A DNA stretch of 48,765 nucleotides from Flammeovirga sp. EKP202 (GCF_014534745.1 NZ_JACVVP010000057.1:1-48765); one strand, 5' to 3'; shown: positions 27,063-35,788, counted from the first letter of the stretch. Numbers and translations: made by a program. The notes: generated by a model from the letters alone, not told the origin.

Positions 27063-27113
27063 TTTTCTATGAGAAAGTTTAATCCATTTCATTTCCTACT
27101 CTTTCATAGAAAA
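27063..27113 (-). repeat. 3'-end inverted repeat of the TerD gene
   Basis: TTTTCTATG (27063-27071) pairs with CATAGAAAA (27105-27113), with further AAAG/CTTT pairing inside. It lies just after the TerD stop codon but has no T-run, so termination strength is uncertain. Confidence 0.45.
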
Positions 27114-27124
27114 GATAGATAAAA

Positions 27125-27748
27125 TTAAGAGTATTTTACCTGTAAATATTTTATAGTTCCTTCAATGTCTCTTGAACGGATAGGTTCACCGAGTGCTTCA
27201 AACTTCCAGTTCCCTTCTATTTTATAAAGGCGTCCCATAATCATAGAAACATAGCCAGCAAACTCAGAGTTGGAAGAAAGGTTGAAGGTAGCAATCAAGT
27301 CGTTTCTCGTGTATATTCTGATTTCAGAGAAAGGAATTGTTGCAAAGTCTTGTTTCTTATAGGAGTTGAGGTATAAAAAGATCTGATCTACCTCTTGTGC
27401 AACCTCATTGAGGTGTATCTGAATTGTTTCATTGTCTAGCCCATCATTTTCTCCAGCATCTCCTTCAAGATCATCACCAGTGTGCGTTACAGCGCCATCA
27501 GGTGAAATTAATTCGTTATAGTAAACTGTGTAGATTTCGTTCATTTCCTTATCGAAAGCACTAATACTAGCGTCAAGATCTACGTTCACTTTATTATTGA
27601 GAAGTCCAAAAAGTAATTTACCATGAATAGCCCCCCAATTCGCCCCAACTCTGATATAATCGAGTGTGTTGCCATCTTTTTTAAGGAGAGATATTTTACT
27701 TCCTTTTGATAATGAAATTCCAGTTTTTTTCTTGAGAGATGTACCCAT
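27125..27748 (-). CDS. TerD-family protein (first of two)
   Basis: The Met at 27748 (M-G-T-S-L-K-K-K) is preferred; upstream codons form no conserved sequence. 207 residues. The TerD pattern is clear: GISLSKGSKISLLKK, VGANWG, VDLDASISAFD, and the Ca-binding region with THTGDDLEG... followed by NETIQIHLNEV. The C-terminal FNLSSNSEFAGYVSMIMGRLYK also fits. TerD proteins bind calcium and belong to the tellurite/stress-response (Ter) system, often with membrane-linked and coiled-coil partners. The acidic loop is longer than in the neighbouring copy and rich in D/E/N. Same strand as the second TerD, 192 bp away. Confidence 0.92.
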   Translation of the reverse strand: MGTSLKKKTGISLSKGSKISLLKKDGNTLDYIRVGANWGAIHGKLLFGLLNNKVNVDLDASISAFDKEMNEIYTVYYNELISPDGAVTHTGDDLEGDAGENDGLDNETIQIHLNEVAQEVDQIFLYLNSYKKQDFATIPFSEIRIYTRNDLIATFNLSSNSEFAGYVSMIMGRLYKIEGNWKFEALGEPIRSRDIEGTIKYLQVKYS

Positions 27749-27914
27749 CGAATAATAGATTACTTTGTTTATGAATAGCTTGATTGTATGCTTTTGTTCT
27801 GAGAATACCAAGAACAAAGGCGAAATTAATATTAAGTGATCAGAATGAGTAGTAATTACCCAAATTTAGTGATAAACTAACTTCGCCTTTTTGTTTAAAA
27901 TGACTTAAAGAGGA

Positions 27915-27929
27915 GTACTTAAAAAGTAC
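27915..27929. repeat. Short hairpin between the TerD genes
   Basis: GTACTT-aaa-AAGTAC, a perfect 6-bp stem 11 bp after the stop of the upstream TerD gene (27941). It is similar in core to the AGTACTT hairpin after sod. Confidence 0.4.
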
Positions 27930-27940
27930 CAAAAGATAAT

Positions 27941-28501
27941 TTAAGCATAAATATCTACATAACCTTGTAGACCCTTTTTGGAACCATCGCCAGAGGCAAT
28001 AAAATTCCACTCTCCATTTGTTTTTTTAAGTCGACCAAATTCCATGTCAGTGATACCAGTATAGTTTTCATTCAAATTAAAGCGGATAATCTCTCTTTGT
28101 GTATCGATGTCAACAATACGGATATAAGCATTTTGAAGCATTCCAAAGTGATGTCTTAAGACTTCAGCATTATGGATCGAAGCCACAAAAACCATTTCCT
28201 CTACATCTTTTGAAATTTTTGAAAGATGAGCTAAAATCATCTCATCGTCTCCATCTCCTTTACCGGTTCTATTGTCTCCAGTATGTTCAACACTATTGTC
28301 TGGCGATTTTAAATTATTGAAGAAAACAAAGTATTCGTCGGCGGGTAATTTACCGTTTGCATTGATCATGAAAACAGAAGCATCTAAATCTAGGTTATTG
28401 CCAGGTACCATGTCCCAACCCAAGCCTACCATAATTTTATCCAGGCCTTTTTCGTTTTTTGTTAGGTTGAAGCGGTTCCCTTTTTTGAGAGAAATACTCA
28501 T
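27941..28501 (-). CDS. TerD-family protein (second of two)
   Basis: A 186-residue TerD of standard length. SISLKKGNRFNLTK opens the domain, followed by GLGWD, LDLDASVFMI, the calcium site VEHTGDNRTGKGDGDDE, and IRFNLNENYTGITDMEFGRL near the end, with GLQGYVDIY as the usual tail. It probably works with the other TerD and the coiled-coil protein 112 bp upstream (28614-29315) in a membrane- or stress-associated complex. The tellurite link is historical; in many bacteria the system answers general envelope or chemical stress. No TerC, TerB or TerZ gene lies in the window. Confidence 0.95.
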   Translation of the reverse strand: MSISLKKGNRFNLTKNEKGLDKIMVGLGWDMVPGNNLDLDASVFMINANGKLPADEYFVFFNNLKSPDNSVEHTGDNRTGKGDGDDEMILAHLSKISKDVEEMVFVASIHNAEVLRHHFGMLQNAYIRIVDIDTQREIIRFNLNENYTGITDMEFGRLKKTNGEWNFIASGDGSKKGLQGYVDIYA

Positions 28502-28613
28502 AATTAAGCTGTAATAGTAATAATAAAAGTTTGTTTATAAAACGTCAGAATATTCCTGAAGTTGTTTATAAGCTTAAATATATTTAGAAGAAACTGAATA
28601 TTAGATCTTGGAG

Positions 28614-29315
28614 CTATTTTTTATTAAAAAAATCGTCAATTTTTTTCTCTTGAGCGGTTTGAGGTTTTGTTCTCGTAAAAAAAGAATTGATCATGTTTTC
28701 TTTTGATTCTTCCGTAGTAGAGTGGGAATTTGTATTGGGATGAATTTCTTCAAAAAACTGTTGGATTTTTTCTTCAGATTCCTCATCCTCTCTATTTTGC
28801 TCCAATGCTAGGTCTATTTCCATGGACAAAAGTTCATCTTCAGGAATTGTACTTTCTTCAGTGGTATTGAATACATCGTAGAGAAAATCTTCTACATCAA
28901 AACTGTCATTTTCTTGATTGGTTTTTAGGAATATCAGTTGTGTGGAGATCTTTTCTTTTTGAATCTGAATCACGGAAATTTTACTAGACGTGTCAAGCAA
29001 CTTCAGTTCTAACTCTTTGATAGACTTGACGTAATGATCCCTTTCTTTTTTTAATGTATTACCGTAATTATTCAATTCCAACGCCTTAGAACGTTGTTCG
29101 TTGCTGATTGCAGCCTTGATATCAAACTGGTTTTTCTTGATATGTTTTTGAAGATGATCCGATTTTCCTTTCAAAGTAATGACTTGAGCCTTCAGCGACA
29201 TTTGTAAATGATACAAGTGCTCAGACTCTTGCTCTAGTTGTAAGGAAGTGTTTTTTAATATCTCTTTAGTTGATAATTTATGATGAATAATTTTCTTGAT
29301 TCTACTCCACATCAC
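28614..29315 (-). CDS. Coiled-coil protein with three I-x-x-F-F motifs
   Basis: A 233-residue cytoplasmic protein of unknown family. Residues about 15-135 are a long charged coiled coil resembling PspA/IM30 or TelA-type helices. The rest is acidic and probably disordered, and carries three spaced copies of a short motif: EKIQQFF (182-188), NMINSFF (207-213) and KKIDDFF (224-230), the last at the extreme C-terminus. Such repeats usually bind one partner several times. The spacing I-x-x-F-F recalls PIP-box peptides, but that system is eukaryotic/archaeal. The gene lies upstream of two TerD genes on the same strand, so a role in the same stress complex is likely. Met2 is an alternative start. 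Confidence 0.75.
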   Translation of the reverse strand: MMWSRIKKIIHHKLSTKEILKNTSLQLEQESEHLYHLQMSLKAQVITLKGKSDHLQKHIKKNQFDIKAAISNEQRSKALELNNYGNTLKKERDHYVKSIKELELKLLDTSSKISVIQIQKEKISTQLIFLKTNQENDSFDVEDFLYDVFNTTEESTIPEDELLSMEIDLALEQNREDEESEEKIQQFFEEIHPNTNSHSTTEESKENMINSFFTRTKPQTAQEKKIDDFFNKK

Positions 29316-29419
29316 CGTTACTTGATAAGCTTATTAACACAGTTAAACTTTAGTAAACCCAATATACTTACATTCATTTACTTTTTTATTGAAATACCTC
29401 TCAAACTACCATTCTGGTC

Positions 29420-30232
29420 TTAAATTTCCCTTAAATCTCTTCTTAATCGTATCAACTGATCATGATATTTTGCGGCTTCGTCATAACCCACTTCTACAAT
29501 CTCGATTAATTTTTCGGGATCAGTATCAAAAGTATTGTAATGTATGAGGTCTTGAGGAAAGATATGAACGTCACAGTCCTCCAGTTTTTTGAGTTCTGCT
29601 TTATCACCTTTCAATGACAATGCTCTCAAAGTGATCTTTTGAATATTGTTTAACTCCCCTTTCTCGTATTGACGGATTGGAGATACGTATACGCCAATGA
29701 TCTTTTCACATTGCTCCCGCAAAACATCCACTGGAAAGTGATTGAGTATACCTCCATCACTATACAATTGATCGTCAATTTCCATGGGAGAGAAAACAAA
29801 TGGATAAGCAATAGAGGCCAAGATGGCATCCGTAATAGAACCTGATGTAAATACCTTTTCTTCAGCAGAAAGCATATTGGTGGCTACAATAGAAAGTTCT
29901 TTATCACAATGCCTGAAATCGTCATCTGGAAAAACTTTAAGCAAATCCTTTTTGAGGGTTTTAGGGTCAACAATTCCTCTAAAAAGTACATTGGATTTAA
30001 AGAAAGATCTTCTTTCCCAGTCAAACAAATCTGTCGTTAAGAAGAACTCTTGAATTTGGGTCAGTGGAATGCCATACGCATACATACTTCCTATTATCGA
30101 ACCTGCACTTGTTCCAGCTACAGCATCAGGAACAATTCCTAGTTCTTTCAGATAGAATAAAACTCCGATGTGGGCCAATCCTTTAGCTCCGCCACCTGAA
30201 AATACAATACCTAATTTATGCTTCTTTGCCAT
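29420..30232 (-). CDS. Patatin-like phospholipase
   Basis: A 270-residue cytoplasmic serine lipase/acyl hydrolase. The oxyanion hole SGGGAKG is at residues 12-18, the nucleophile elbow GTSAGS has Ser42, and the catalytic Asp is D159 in YSDGGILNHFP. It resembles RssA/YlbK-type patatins without a signal peptide. Its start overlaps the end of the upstream acyltransferase gene by 17 bp, so translation is probably coupled. The pair acyltransferase plus lipase suggests phospholipid remodelling. The region up to the coiled-coil gene (104 bp) is AT-rich without a clear terminator. Confidence 0.93.
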   Translation of the reverse strand: MAKKHKLGIVFSGGGAKGLAHIGVLFYLKELGIVPDAVAGTSAGSIIGSMYAYGIPLTQIQEFFLTTDLFDWERRSFFKSNVLFRGIVDPKTLKKDLLKVFPDDDFRHCDKELSIVATNMLSAEEKVFTSGSITDAILASIAYPFVFSPMEIDDQLYSDGGILNHFPVDVLREQCEKIIGVYVSPIRQYEKGELNNIQKITLRALSLKGDKAELKKLEDCDVHIFPQDLIHYNTFDTDPEKLIEIVEVGYDEAAKYHDQLIRLRRDLREI

Positions 30233-31565
30233 GTTGATTGATGATTAGATCAATTGCTTCGATAATCTCTTTTCTCTCTTTCTTGATGGATTGATAAGCT
30301 GTTTTGTTTCGTTTTGATAACAGAAATACTCGCCAATCGGATAACAGAAAGTGGATATAACTATTGAAAAAATACGAAGCATACGTGAAAAATGGAAAAA
30401 TGAGAACTACTAGGAAAGTATACCATACAAATCCTCCAGCAAGGAAATAGGCAATCATCAGATAAGTAAAGTAGAAAATAGGGAAAATAATACCACATAA
30501 GGCAATCAAATTTGCACCCCAGACTTCCATTTCATCAGATGTTTTTAAAGCAATACTTTTGGATAATTTATAGGGTATCTTATTTAATATCCAATTCACC
30601 CAATGGAATGGTAAAATAAGTAGCGTAATCATTGATCTGAAAACCAATGAAAACACACTTTTAAAGTTCTTTTCCGTATGCCAAAATGACTCATCTTTTA
30701 TTTTATTTTTCTTTAAAAGGTTATCATAGTTTTCAATCTTTTCTTTTATAGTATTTAATTGATTTTCTGATAGTTTTTCCAAAAAATCTAATCCTTTGTT
30801 GAGATAATGGAAATAATCCCTCAATGATTGTTTTCGTTTAAAAGGAGTGGTTTCTGTATACATTGTAACCGCTTGAACCAACGGTGCTTCTGCTTCCAAA
30901 TTAGGAAGAGTGAAATAGCTTTTTAAGATTTCCTCTTCAATTTTTTTAGTAATTTCTTGAGCCGTTTTACCACTGTTTTTCTCATAATCCTCTTTGTAAT
31001 CACGGACTTGGATTGGATCCCCAATCTCAATACTTACACTAGGAAACACACTGCCAATATGCGTATAATTCAATGCTACAGGAACGATATGTACATTGGA
31101 TTGAAATTGATTAGCCACTTCTGTCTCCAAAGCGATTCTTGCGGTGCCAGATTTCAAACCTCTTAATTTTCTCTCCCAAATACTTGTTCCCTCCGAAAAA
31201 ATAAGAATATCACCTCCCTTGGTAAGTGTGTCTATACAATGTTTGAACATGTCTTTATTCGAAAAAGGTTGCCCTTTCGGTACATCCTGTTTTCGTACTA
31301 CGGGAATCATGTTCAGTTTTTGAAAGAGCCATTTGTTGAATTTCCCCTTAAAAACAGTGGATTTGGTAATAAAATAGAGTGGTTTATGATAACTACATCC
31401 TAAAACCAATGCATCGATGTACATTAGTGGATGAGTAACAGCAAATAAAATAGGTACATCTTTAGGGATTTTCTCCCAACCCGTTTTTTCAACTTTATAA
31501 AATACAAGTTTCAAATAGACGTACTTTACAAAAAAACGAATGATGTTGTATAATAGGTTTCCCAT
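30216..31565 (-). CDS. PlsC-type glycerolipid acyltransferase, membrane protein
   Basis: A 449-residue protein. The N-terminal half is a 1-acylglycerol-3-phosphate acyltransferase-like domain: THPLMYIDA (His and Asp separated by five residues, as in the Bacteroidota NHPNxxID type), and FSEGTSIWERKLRGLKSGTARIA as the acyl-phosphate-binding motif near 125. The C-terminal half has two to three hydrophobic segments (about 305-335 and 345-405) and a basic tail, probably membrane anchors. It transfers an acyl chain to a glycerolipid, exact acceptor unknown. It overlaps the lipase by 17 bp and lies 11 bp after the exonuclease gene, so all three form one operon. Confidence 0.87.
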   Translation of the reverse strand: MGNLLYNIIRFFVKYVYLKLVFYKVEKTGWEKIPKDVPILFAVTHPLMYIDALVLGCSYHKPLYFITKSTVFKGKFNKWLFQKLNMIPVVRKQDVPKGQPFSNKDMFKHCIDTLTKGGDILIFSEGTSIWERKLRGLKSGTARIALETEVANQFQSNVHIVPVALNYTHIGSVFPSVSIEIGDPIQVRDYKEDYEKNSGKTAQEITKKIEEEILKSYFTLPNLEAEAPLVQAVTMYTETTPFKRKQSLRDYFHYLNKGLDFLEKLSENQLNTIKEKIENYDNLLKKNKIKDESFWHTEKNFKSVFSLVFRSMITLLILPFHWVNWILNKIPYKLSKSIALKTSDEMEVWGANLIALCGIIFPIFYFTYLMIAYFLAGGFVWYTFLVVLIFPFFTYASYFFNSYIHFLLSDWRVFLLSKRNKTAYQSIKKERKEIIEAIDLIINQHGKEA

Positions 31566-31576
31566 TAGGAATAGGG

Positions 31577-32419
31577 TTAGTTGTGATTCAAAACAGCGAG
31601 GATCTCTTTTAACTCTTCTTCTTTGAGTATTTCAATATTTTTTCCTCCAGCATTAAGTGCACTTACCTTCTGTAATTTGGTAGGTCCTGGATCTGTGCCT
31701 ACAAGAACAATATTCGTAAGACCTGAGATATTAGAATTAATTTTCGCACCTAAACCTTTAATAATGGTGGCGAGTTCTAATCTTTCCCAAGTATTAAAAA
31801 TTCCAGTAATTACCACCTTTTGTCTATAAAAAGGGCTATCAGGATCTGCATTTTCAAAATCGGGTTTTAAAATATCTCCAGAAAGTTGTGTACGGTAAGG
31901 AGGGTTTGTTTTCTTCTTTTTGAATGGATTTTTCTCAAAAATAGGTAACTCTTTTTCTGAAATACATTCAATGTAAAGTTTCGCACAAGCTTCTGCATCT
32001 GCCAAAGCATTATGATGATTAAGAGCCCAACCGTAAGTGTAGCAAACATCATCTAATGCTGCTCCGGTGATTCTATAGGTACAATCGTATTGGAATTCAG
32101 GAACATCGAGGTCGTACAATTCTAATGTTTGTTCTAATGCCCCAACATCAAAACCAGCATTGTGTGCTACGATCAGTTGTCCTTCAATGAAAGGTTTGAT
32201 TTCATCCCAAACTTGAAAAAAACTGGGAGCATTTTTAGTCATTTCAGCAGTAATACCATGAATAGTCGTATTGAAACTATGGTATCGGTTATCAGGAGGA
32301 CGGACCAAAGTTTCATAACGATCAATGATTTCACCGTTTTTCACTTTGACAATTCCTACTTGACAAATACTCCACCTTGCACCATGTGCTGTTTCAAAAT
32401 CTATTGCTGTAAATTCCAT
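31577..32419 (-). CDS. DEDDh 3'-5' exonuclease with C-terminal BRCT domain
   Basis: A 280-residue protein. Residues 1-165 are a DnaQ-like exonuclease: D7 and E9 in AIDFETAH, HNAGFDVGAL, and HNALADAEACA with the final His and Asp. A basic linker (NPFKKKKTNPPYR) leads to a BRCT domain (about 200-275) with YRQKVVITGIF and GLGAKINSNISGLTNIVLVG. It resembles DNA polymerase III epsilon-like proteins with a ligase-type BRCT, likely acting in DNA repair or RNA/DNA end trimming. First gene of an operon with a lipid acyltransferase and lipase, a mixed set with no obvious functional link. Confidence 0.93.
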   Translation of the reverse strand: MEFTAIDFETAHGARWSICQVGIVKVKNGEIIDRYETLVRPPDNRYHSFNTTIHGITAEMTKNAPSFFQVWDEIKPFIEGQLIVAHNAGFDVGALEQTLELYDLDVPEFQYDCTYRITGAALDDVCYTYGWALNHHNALADAEACAKLYIECISEKELPIFEKNPFKKKKTNPPYRTQLSGDILKPDFENADPDSPFYRQKVVITGIFNTWERLELATIIKGLGAKINSNISGLTNIVLVGTDPGPTKLQKVSALNAGGKNIEILKEEELKEILAVLNHN

Positions 32420-32539
32420 ATATTTTTATACCTCGAACATCGAATTTACAAAATTCGACATTATGAAGCATAATTAACAATGGTTTAGGTCATTAATGCT
32501 GTTCATTAGGAAAGGTTAAGAGAGGGGGAGGGGAGGTAA

Positions 32540-32615
32540 GAGGTATGAGGGGAGAAGGAAGAGGGGGGTGATATATCCATTACGAACCACTCTCATCCCT
32601 CTTCCTTCTTACCTC
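32540..32615 (-). repeat. Purine/pyrimidine-rich hairpin after porX
   Basis: A 12-bp perfect stem, 32554-32565 (GAAGGAAGAGGG) with 32597-32608, plus outer GAGGTA/TACCTC pairing at 32540-32545/32610-32615. It starts 16 bp after the porX stop codon and may form its mRNA 3' end. The left side lies in a strongly G-rich run (32524-32568) with tracts of 5, 4, 4 and 6 G. Confidence 0.6.
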
Positions 32616-32630
32616 TTCACTAACAAAAAC

Positions 32631-34181
32631 CTATTTTTTACTCAGTTCAATAAACGGAATGATCATTTCATCAATGGAAATTCCACCATGTTGGAACGTG
32701 TCTTTATAGTAACTCACGTAATAATTATAATTATTAGGATACGCAAAGAAGTAATCTTCAGTAGCAAAAACATATGATGTAGATACCTCTGTTTTTGGTA
32801 AACCAAAGTCTTCAGGATGACGAGCTACAAGTACATTTTTCTTATTGTAAGAAAGATTTTTACCTTGTTTGTACCTTAAGTTGGTATTTGTTTCTCTGTC
32901 CCCAATAATTTTATAAGGCTTTTTAGTTCTTACAGTACCATGGTCTGTTGTGATGTATACTTTACAGTTTTTATCAGCTAACGTTTTCAGCATTTCATAT
33001 AAAGTAGAGTGCTCAAACCAAGACTTTGTAATAGAACGGTAGGCCGCTTCATCAGGTGCAAGTTCTCTCACCATATTAGTGTCGGTCCTTGCATGAGAAA
33101 GCATATCAACAAAGTTATAGACTACTGCATTGAACTTTTTATGCAATAAACTATTGATTTGATCATTGACTTGCTTGCCTTGAGAAGCTCGGATGACTTT
33201 ATGGTAACTGAACTTCTCTTGGATGCCATGACGTAATAGTTGTTCTCCTAAAAGTTCTTCCTCATAATTGTTTTTACTGTCCTCATCATTGTCATTCACC
33301 CACCATTCAGGATAGGTTGCTTCAATTTCAGAAGGCATTAAACCTGAGAAAATGGCATTTCTAGCATAGGCAGTAGTGGTTGGTAAAATTGGACAGTAAA
33401 CCTCTTCTTTGATGTTGAAAAGATCTGCAACCAATGGTTCTATCACTTTCCACTGATCATATCTCAAGTTATCAATCAGAATAAAGAATACACTTTCGTC
33501 ATTTTCTCTTACATAAGGCAAAACTTTTTCAGAAAGTAACTCATGCGAAAGAATTGGACGGTTTTCAGGGTCTTCCATCCAATCAATATAATTATCTTTT
33601 ATAAATCGACAGAAATTATGATTGGCTTCGTTTTTTTGCATTTCGAATACCTCACTCATACTTCTGTTTTCAGTCTGAGTGATTTCGATATCCCAATAAA
33701 CAAGTTTCTTATAGGTTTCTACCCAATCTTCCCATTCCATATCATTCATAAATGACATCATGATACTTTGGAAATCTTGTTGATAAGCAGAGTTGGTTTT
33801 TTCAGAAACTAGTTTTTTGGTATCTAAAATTTTCTTGATCGACAGAAGAATCTGTTTAGGGTTAATGGGTTTAATCAGGTAATCCGCTATTTTGGCCCCA
33901 ATAGCATCTTCCATGATATATTCTTCCTCACTTTTTGTAATCATCACAACAGGAATATTCGGCTTGATTCTTTTGATTTGCTCCAAAGCTTCCAGTCCTG
34001 TCATACCTGGCATATTTTCATCCAAAAAGATAATATCAAATTCCTCTTCTTCACATTTTTCAATGGCATCCAAACCACTTAAAACGGGAGTGACTTCATA
34101 ACCTTTTTTCGTTAAAAATAATATGTGAGGCTTTAGTAAATCAATTTCATCATCTGCCCATAAGATGCGTTGTTGGCTCAT
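32631..34181 (-). CDS. porX: PorX-type response regulator with PglZ/alkaline-phosphatase domain
   Basis: A 516-residue protein; the Met at 34181 (M-S-Q-Q-R-I-L-W-A-D-D-E) is chosen over the upstream in-frame Met because the receiver domain begins there. Residues 1-125 form a receiver: acidic pocket D10-D11, phospho-acceptor D54 in IIFLDENMPG, Lys in DYLIKPINP. A helical linker leads to a PglZ-like alkaline-phosphatase-superfamily domain (about 215-516) with FFILIDNLRYDQW, PTTTAYARNAIFSG, NFVDMLSHAR and YITTDHGT, which carry the metal ligands. PorX, with sensor kinase PorY, controls type IX secretion and gliding genes in Bacteroidota. No porY or T9SS structural gene lies in the window. Divergent from the membrane protein at 34505. 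Confidence 0.95.
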   Translation of the reverse strand: MSQQRILWADDEIDLLKPHILFLTKKGYEVTPVLSGLDAIEKCEEEEFDIIFLDENMPGMTGLEALEQIKRIKPNIPVVMITKSEEEYIMEDAIGAKIADYLIKPINPKQILLSIKKILDTKKLVSEKTNSAYQQDFQSIMMSFMNDMEWEDWVETYKKLVYWDIEITQTENRSMSEVFEMQKNEANHNFCRFIKDNYIDWMEDPENRPILSHELLSEKVLPYVRENDESVFFILIDNLRYDQWKVIEPLVADLFNIKEEVYCPILPTTTAYARNAIFSGLMPSEIEATYPEWWVNDNDEDSKNNYEEELLGEQLLRHGIQEKFSYHKVIRASQGKQVNDQINSLLHKKFNAVVYNFVDMLSHARTDTNMVRELAPDEAAYRSITKSWFEHSTLYEMLKTLADKNCKVYITTDHGTVRTKKPYKIIGDRETNTNLRYKQGKNLSYNKKNVLVARHPEDFGLPKTEVSTSYVFATEDYFFAYPNNYNYYVSYYKDTFQHGGISIDEMIIPFIELSKK

Positions 34182-34504
34182 ATGTTTCTTGTATTTTTTG
34201 TGGAGTAACAATTTATGAAATTGTGATTCAAAACACACCAAGATTTCACCACAATTATTTTTTTTTAGATTTTTAAAATTTCAGATTCAAATAATCGTTA
34301 TAAAAATAGGACGTAAAATGAATATTATATATCATAATACAATCATTTCTCCTTCAATGTGATAGTCTTTTTTTGACGGAGGCCAAAATTATTAATGAGA
34401 ATGAACAATAATATCTGCAATTTTGTAACAACAAAGAGATGTTTTCAGATGTTATTGTTGAGAAAACAAAAAAGCAATACCAAATATTAAATTAGCTATA
34501 GCGT
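34182..34504. promoter_or_regulatory. Divergent intergenic region, porX / membrane protein
   Basis: A 323-bp AT-rich region with long T and A runs. It must contain promoters for both flanking genes, but no consensus TAnnTTTG box or inverted repeat stood out. Confidence 0.4.
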
Positions 34505-35719
34505 ATGGAAGATAATACAAACGCATCATCATCAAAATTATTGATCATTATAGGAGCTGTTTTCGGAGGGGTTTTACTCTTAACCTCCATCTTCTTCTTC
34601 ATTTTTAGTGATGATGAAGAAATCGATCCTCAGCTTGTTACAATCGATGAGTTTATTAAAGAAAAAGCAATTTGGGAGCTTAATGGCGACGCAGTGGAAG
34701 GAAGTGCTGTAGCCATTACACTACGTTTACCCAATATGAATATTAAACAGGTTGAAGATGCTGTAGAACGTGCTGACCAAAGTGTGAGACAAGTCGATGC
34801 CGATATTAAAAAAATATGGAGCTCTTTAGGGGATGATACGGGAGATTTAGAAAACAGTCTTCTAAACTTACAGGATGAGCTTGAAGGTATGTCTGATATC
34901 TATGAACATACTGAAGTGATAGCGGGTCAAATAGCAGTAGATGATGCTTCAGGAAAGAACGGTGCAGTTCAGTCTGCGGTGATCCGATTACTGTCAACAA
35001 GAGATGGTTATATCAGGGACATTAATTTGATGCAGGAAAATATTGATAAAGTATTGACGGTACTAAATGATGCTAAAAATCAAAATGGATCAGTCGGAGG
35101 GGTAACAGAAGCCATTGAAGAATTAGAAGTGGCAAACACTAGGTTGTTTGAAGAAGGAAGAACACTTTTAAGAACTTTATTTGCATTTGAGTATATCTAC
35201 AATCAGCATAGACAATCTGGCGATACTGGAGATAGAATAGACGTATTTTATATTGCTTTGCAGGATTACCTTTATGATAAGATCATTGTAAAGCACTCTC
35301 AGGATAATTTCTACCGTAAAAAAGGGAAATTTGATGACGTAGTTGCTGAAACAAAAGAACGATTGGGGTCATTGGATGAGGTGGTAGCACTTCAACAGAA
35401 AAGAGAAATGAAACTCAATGAATACAATAAACTGTCAGAGCATTTAGGAGCATTAAATGAGCTGTACAGTAATGCCAATGTTTCTATCACTGCTGATAAT
35501 TTTTCTGAATTGAACTTTGTATCCGATGAGGAATGGGAATATTCTATTTCTGAAGAAAATGCACATACTCCTTTGGTAGTCGTTTATAGGGTAGAGGGAA
35601 CGCCTTTATCTTCTGGTGTTGTGGTCGCAAAAGCATCTTATAATTTATCATTCGAAAATGAAGATAGTGATGAATTAATTTTACCTGGTAAATTGGAACA
35701 TGATGTGAGCGCTCAATAG
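34505..35719 (+). CDS. Membrane-anchored coiled-coil protein of unknown function, 404 aa
   Basis: No family recognised. A short polar N-terminus (M-E-D-N-T-N-A-S-S-S-K) precedes one hydrophobic helix at about 12-34, then acidic residues (SDDEEID), so it looks like a single-pass protein with most of the chain on one side of the membrane. The first helical block (about 75-215) repeats the pattern V-x-x-A-x-x-x-A/V; a second lies at about 265-315. The last 85 residues look like a beta-domain (WEYSISEENAHTPLVVVYRVEG). It lies divergent to porX and ends at a strong terminator, so it is monocistronic. The layout resembles a sensor or scaffold rather than an enzyme. Confidence 0.75.
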   Translation: MEDNTNASSSKLLIIIGAVFGGVLLLTSIFFFIFSDDEEIDPQLVTIDEFIKEKAIWELNGDAVEGSAVAITLRLPNMNIKQVEDAVERADQSVRQVDADIKKIWSSLGDDTGDLENSLLNLQDELEGMSDIYEHTEVIAGQIAVDDASGKNGAVQSAVIRLLSTRDGYIRDINLMQENIDKVLTVLNDAKNQNGSVGGVTEAIEELEVANTRLFEEGRTLLRTLFAFEYIYNQHRQSGDTGDRIDVFYIALQDYLYDKIIVKHSQDNFYRKKGKFDDVVAETKERLGSLDEVVALQQKREMKLNEYNKLSEHLGALNELYSNANVSITADNFSELNFVSDEEWEYSISEENAHTPLVVVYRVEGTPLSSGVVVAKASYNLSFENEDSDELILPGKLEHDVSAQ

Positions 35720-35741
35720 GGCAAAGAAAAAGCATAATCAC

Positions 35742-35788
35742 AAAACCTGATTGGAATGAAGCTTACTATTCATCCCAATCAGGTTTTT
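35742..35788. terminator. Intrinsic terminator
   Basis: AAAACCTGATTGG-a-ATGAA pairs with TTCAT-c-CCAATCAGGTTTTT (35742-35760 with 35769-35787), about 18 bp with one mismatch; T-run follows. Confidence 0.92.

Noticed and set aside
28614-29315. PIP-box (sliding-clamp binding) motifs in the coiled-coil protein
   Set aside because: The Q of the Q-x-x-I-x-x-F-F consensus is missing, and bacterial clamp-binding peptides have a different pattern.
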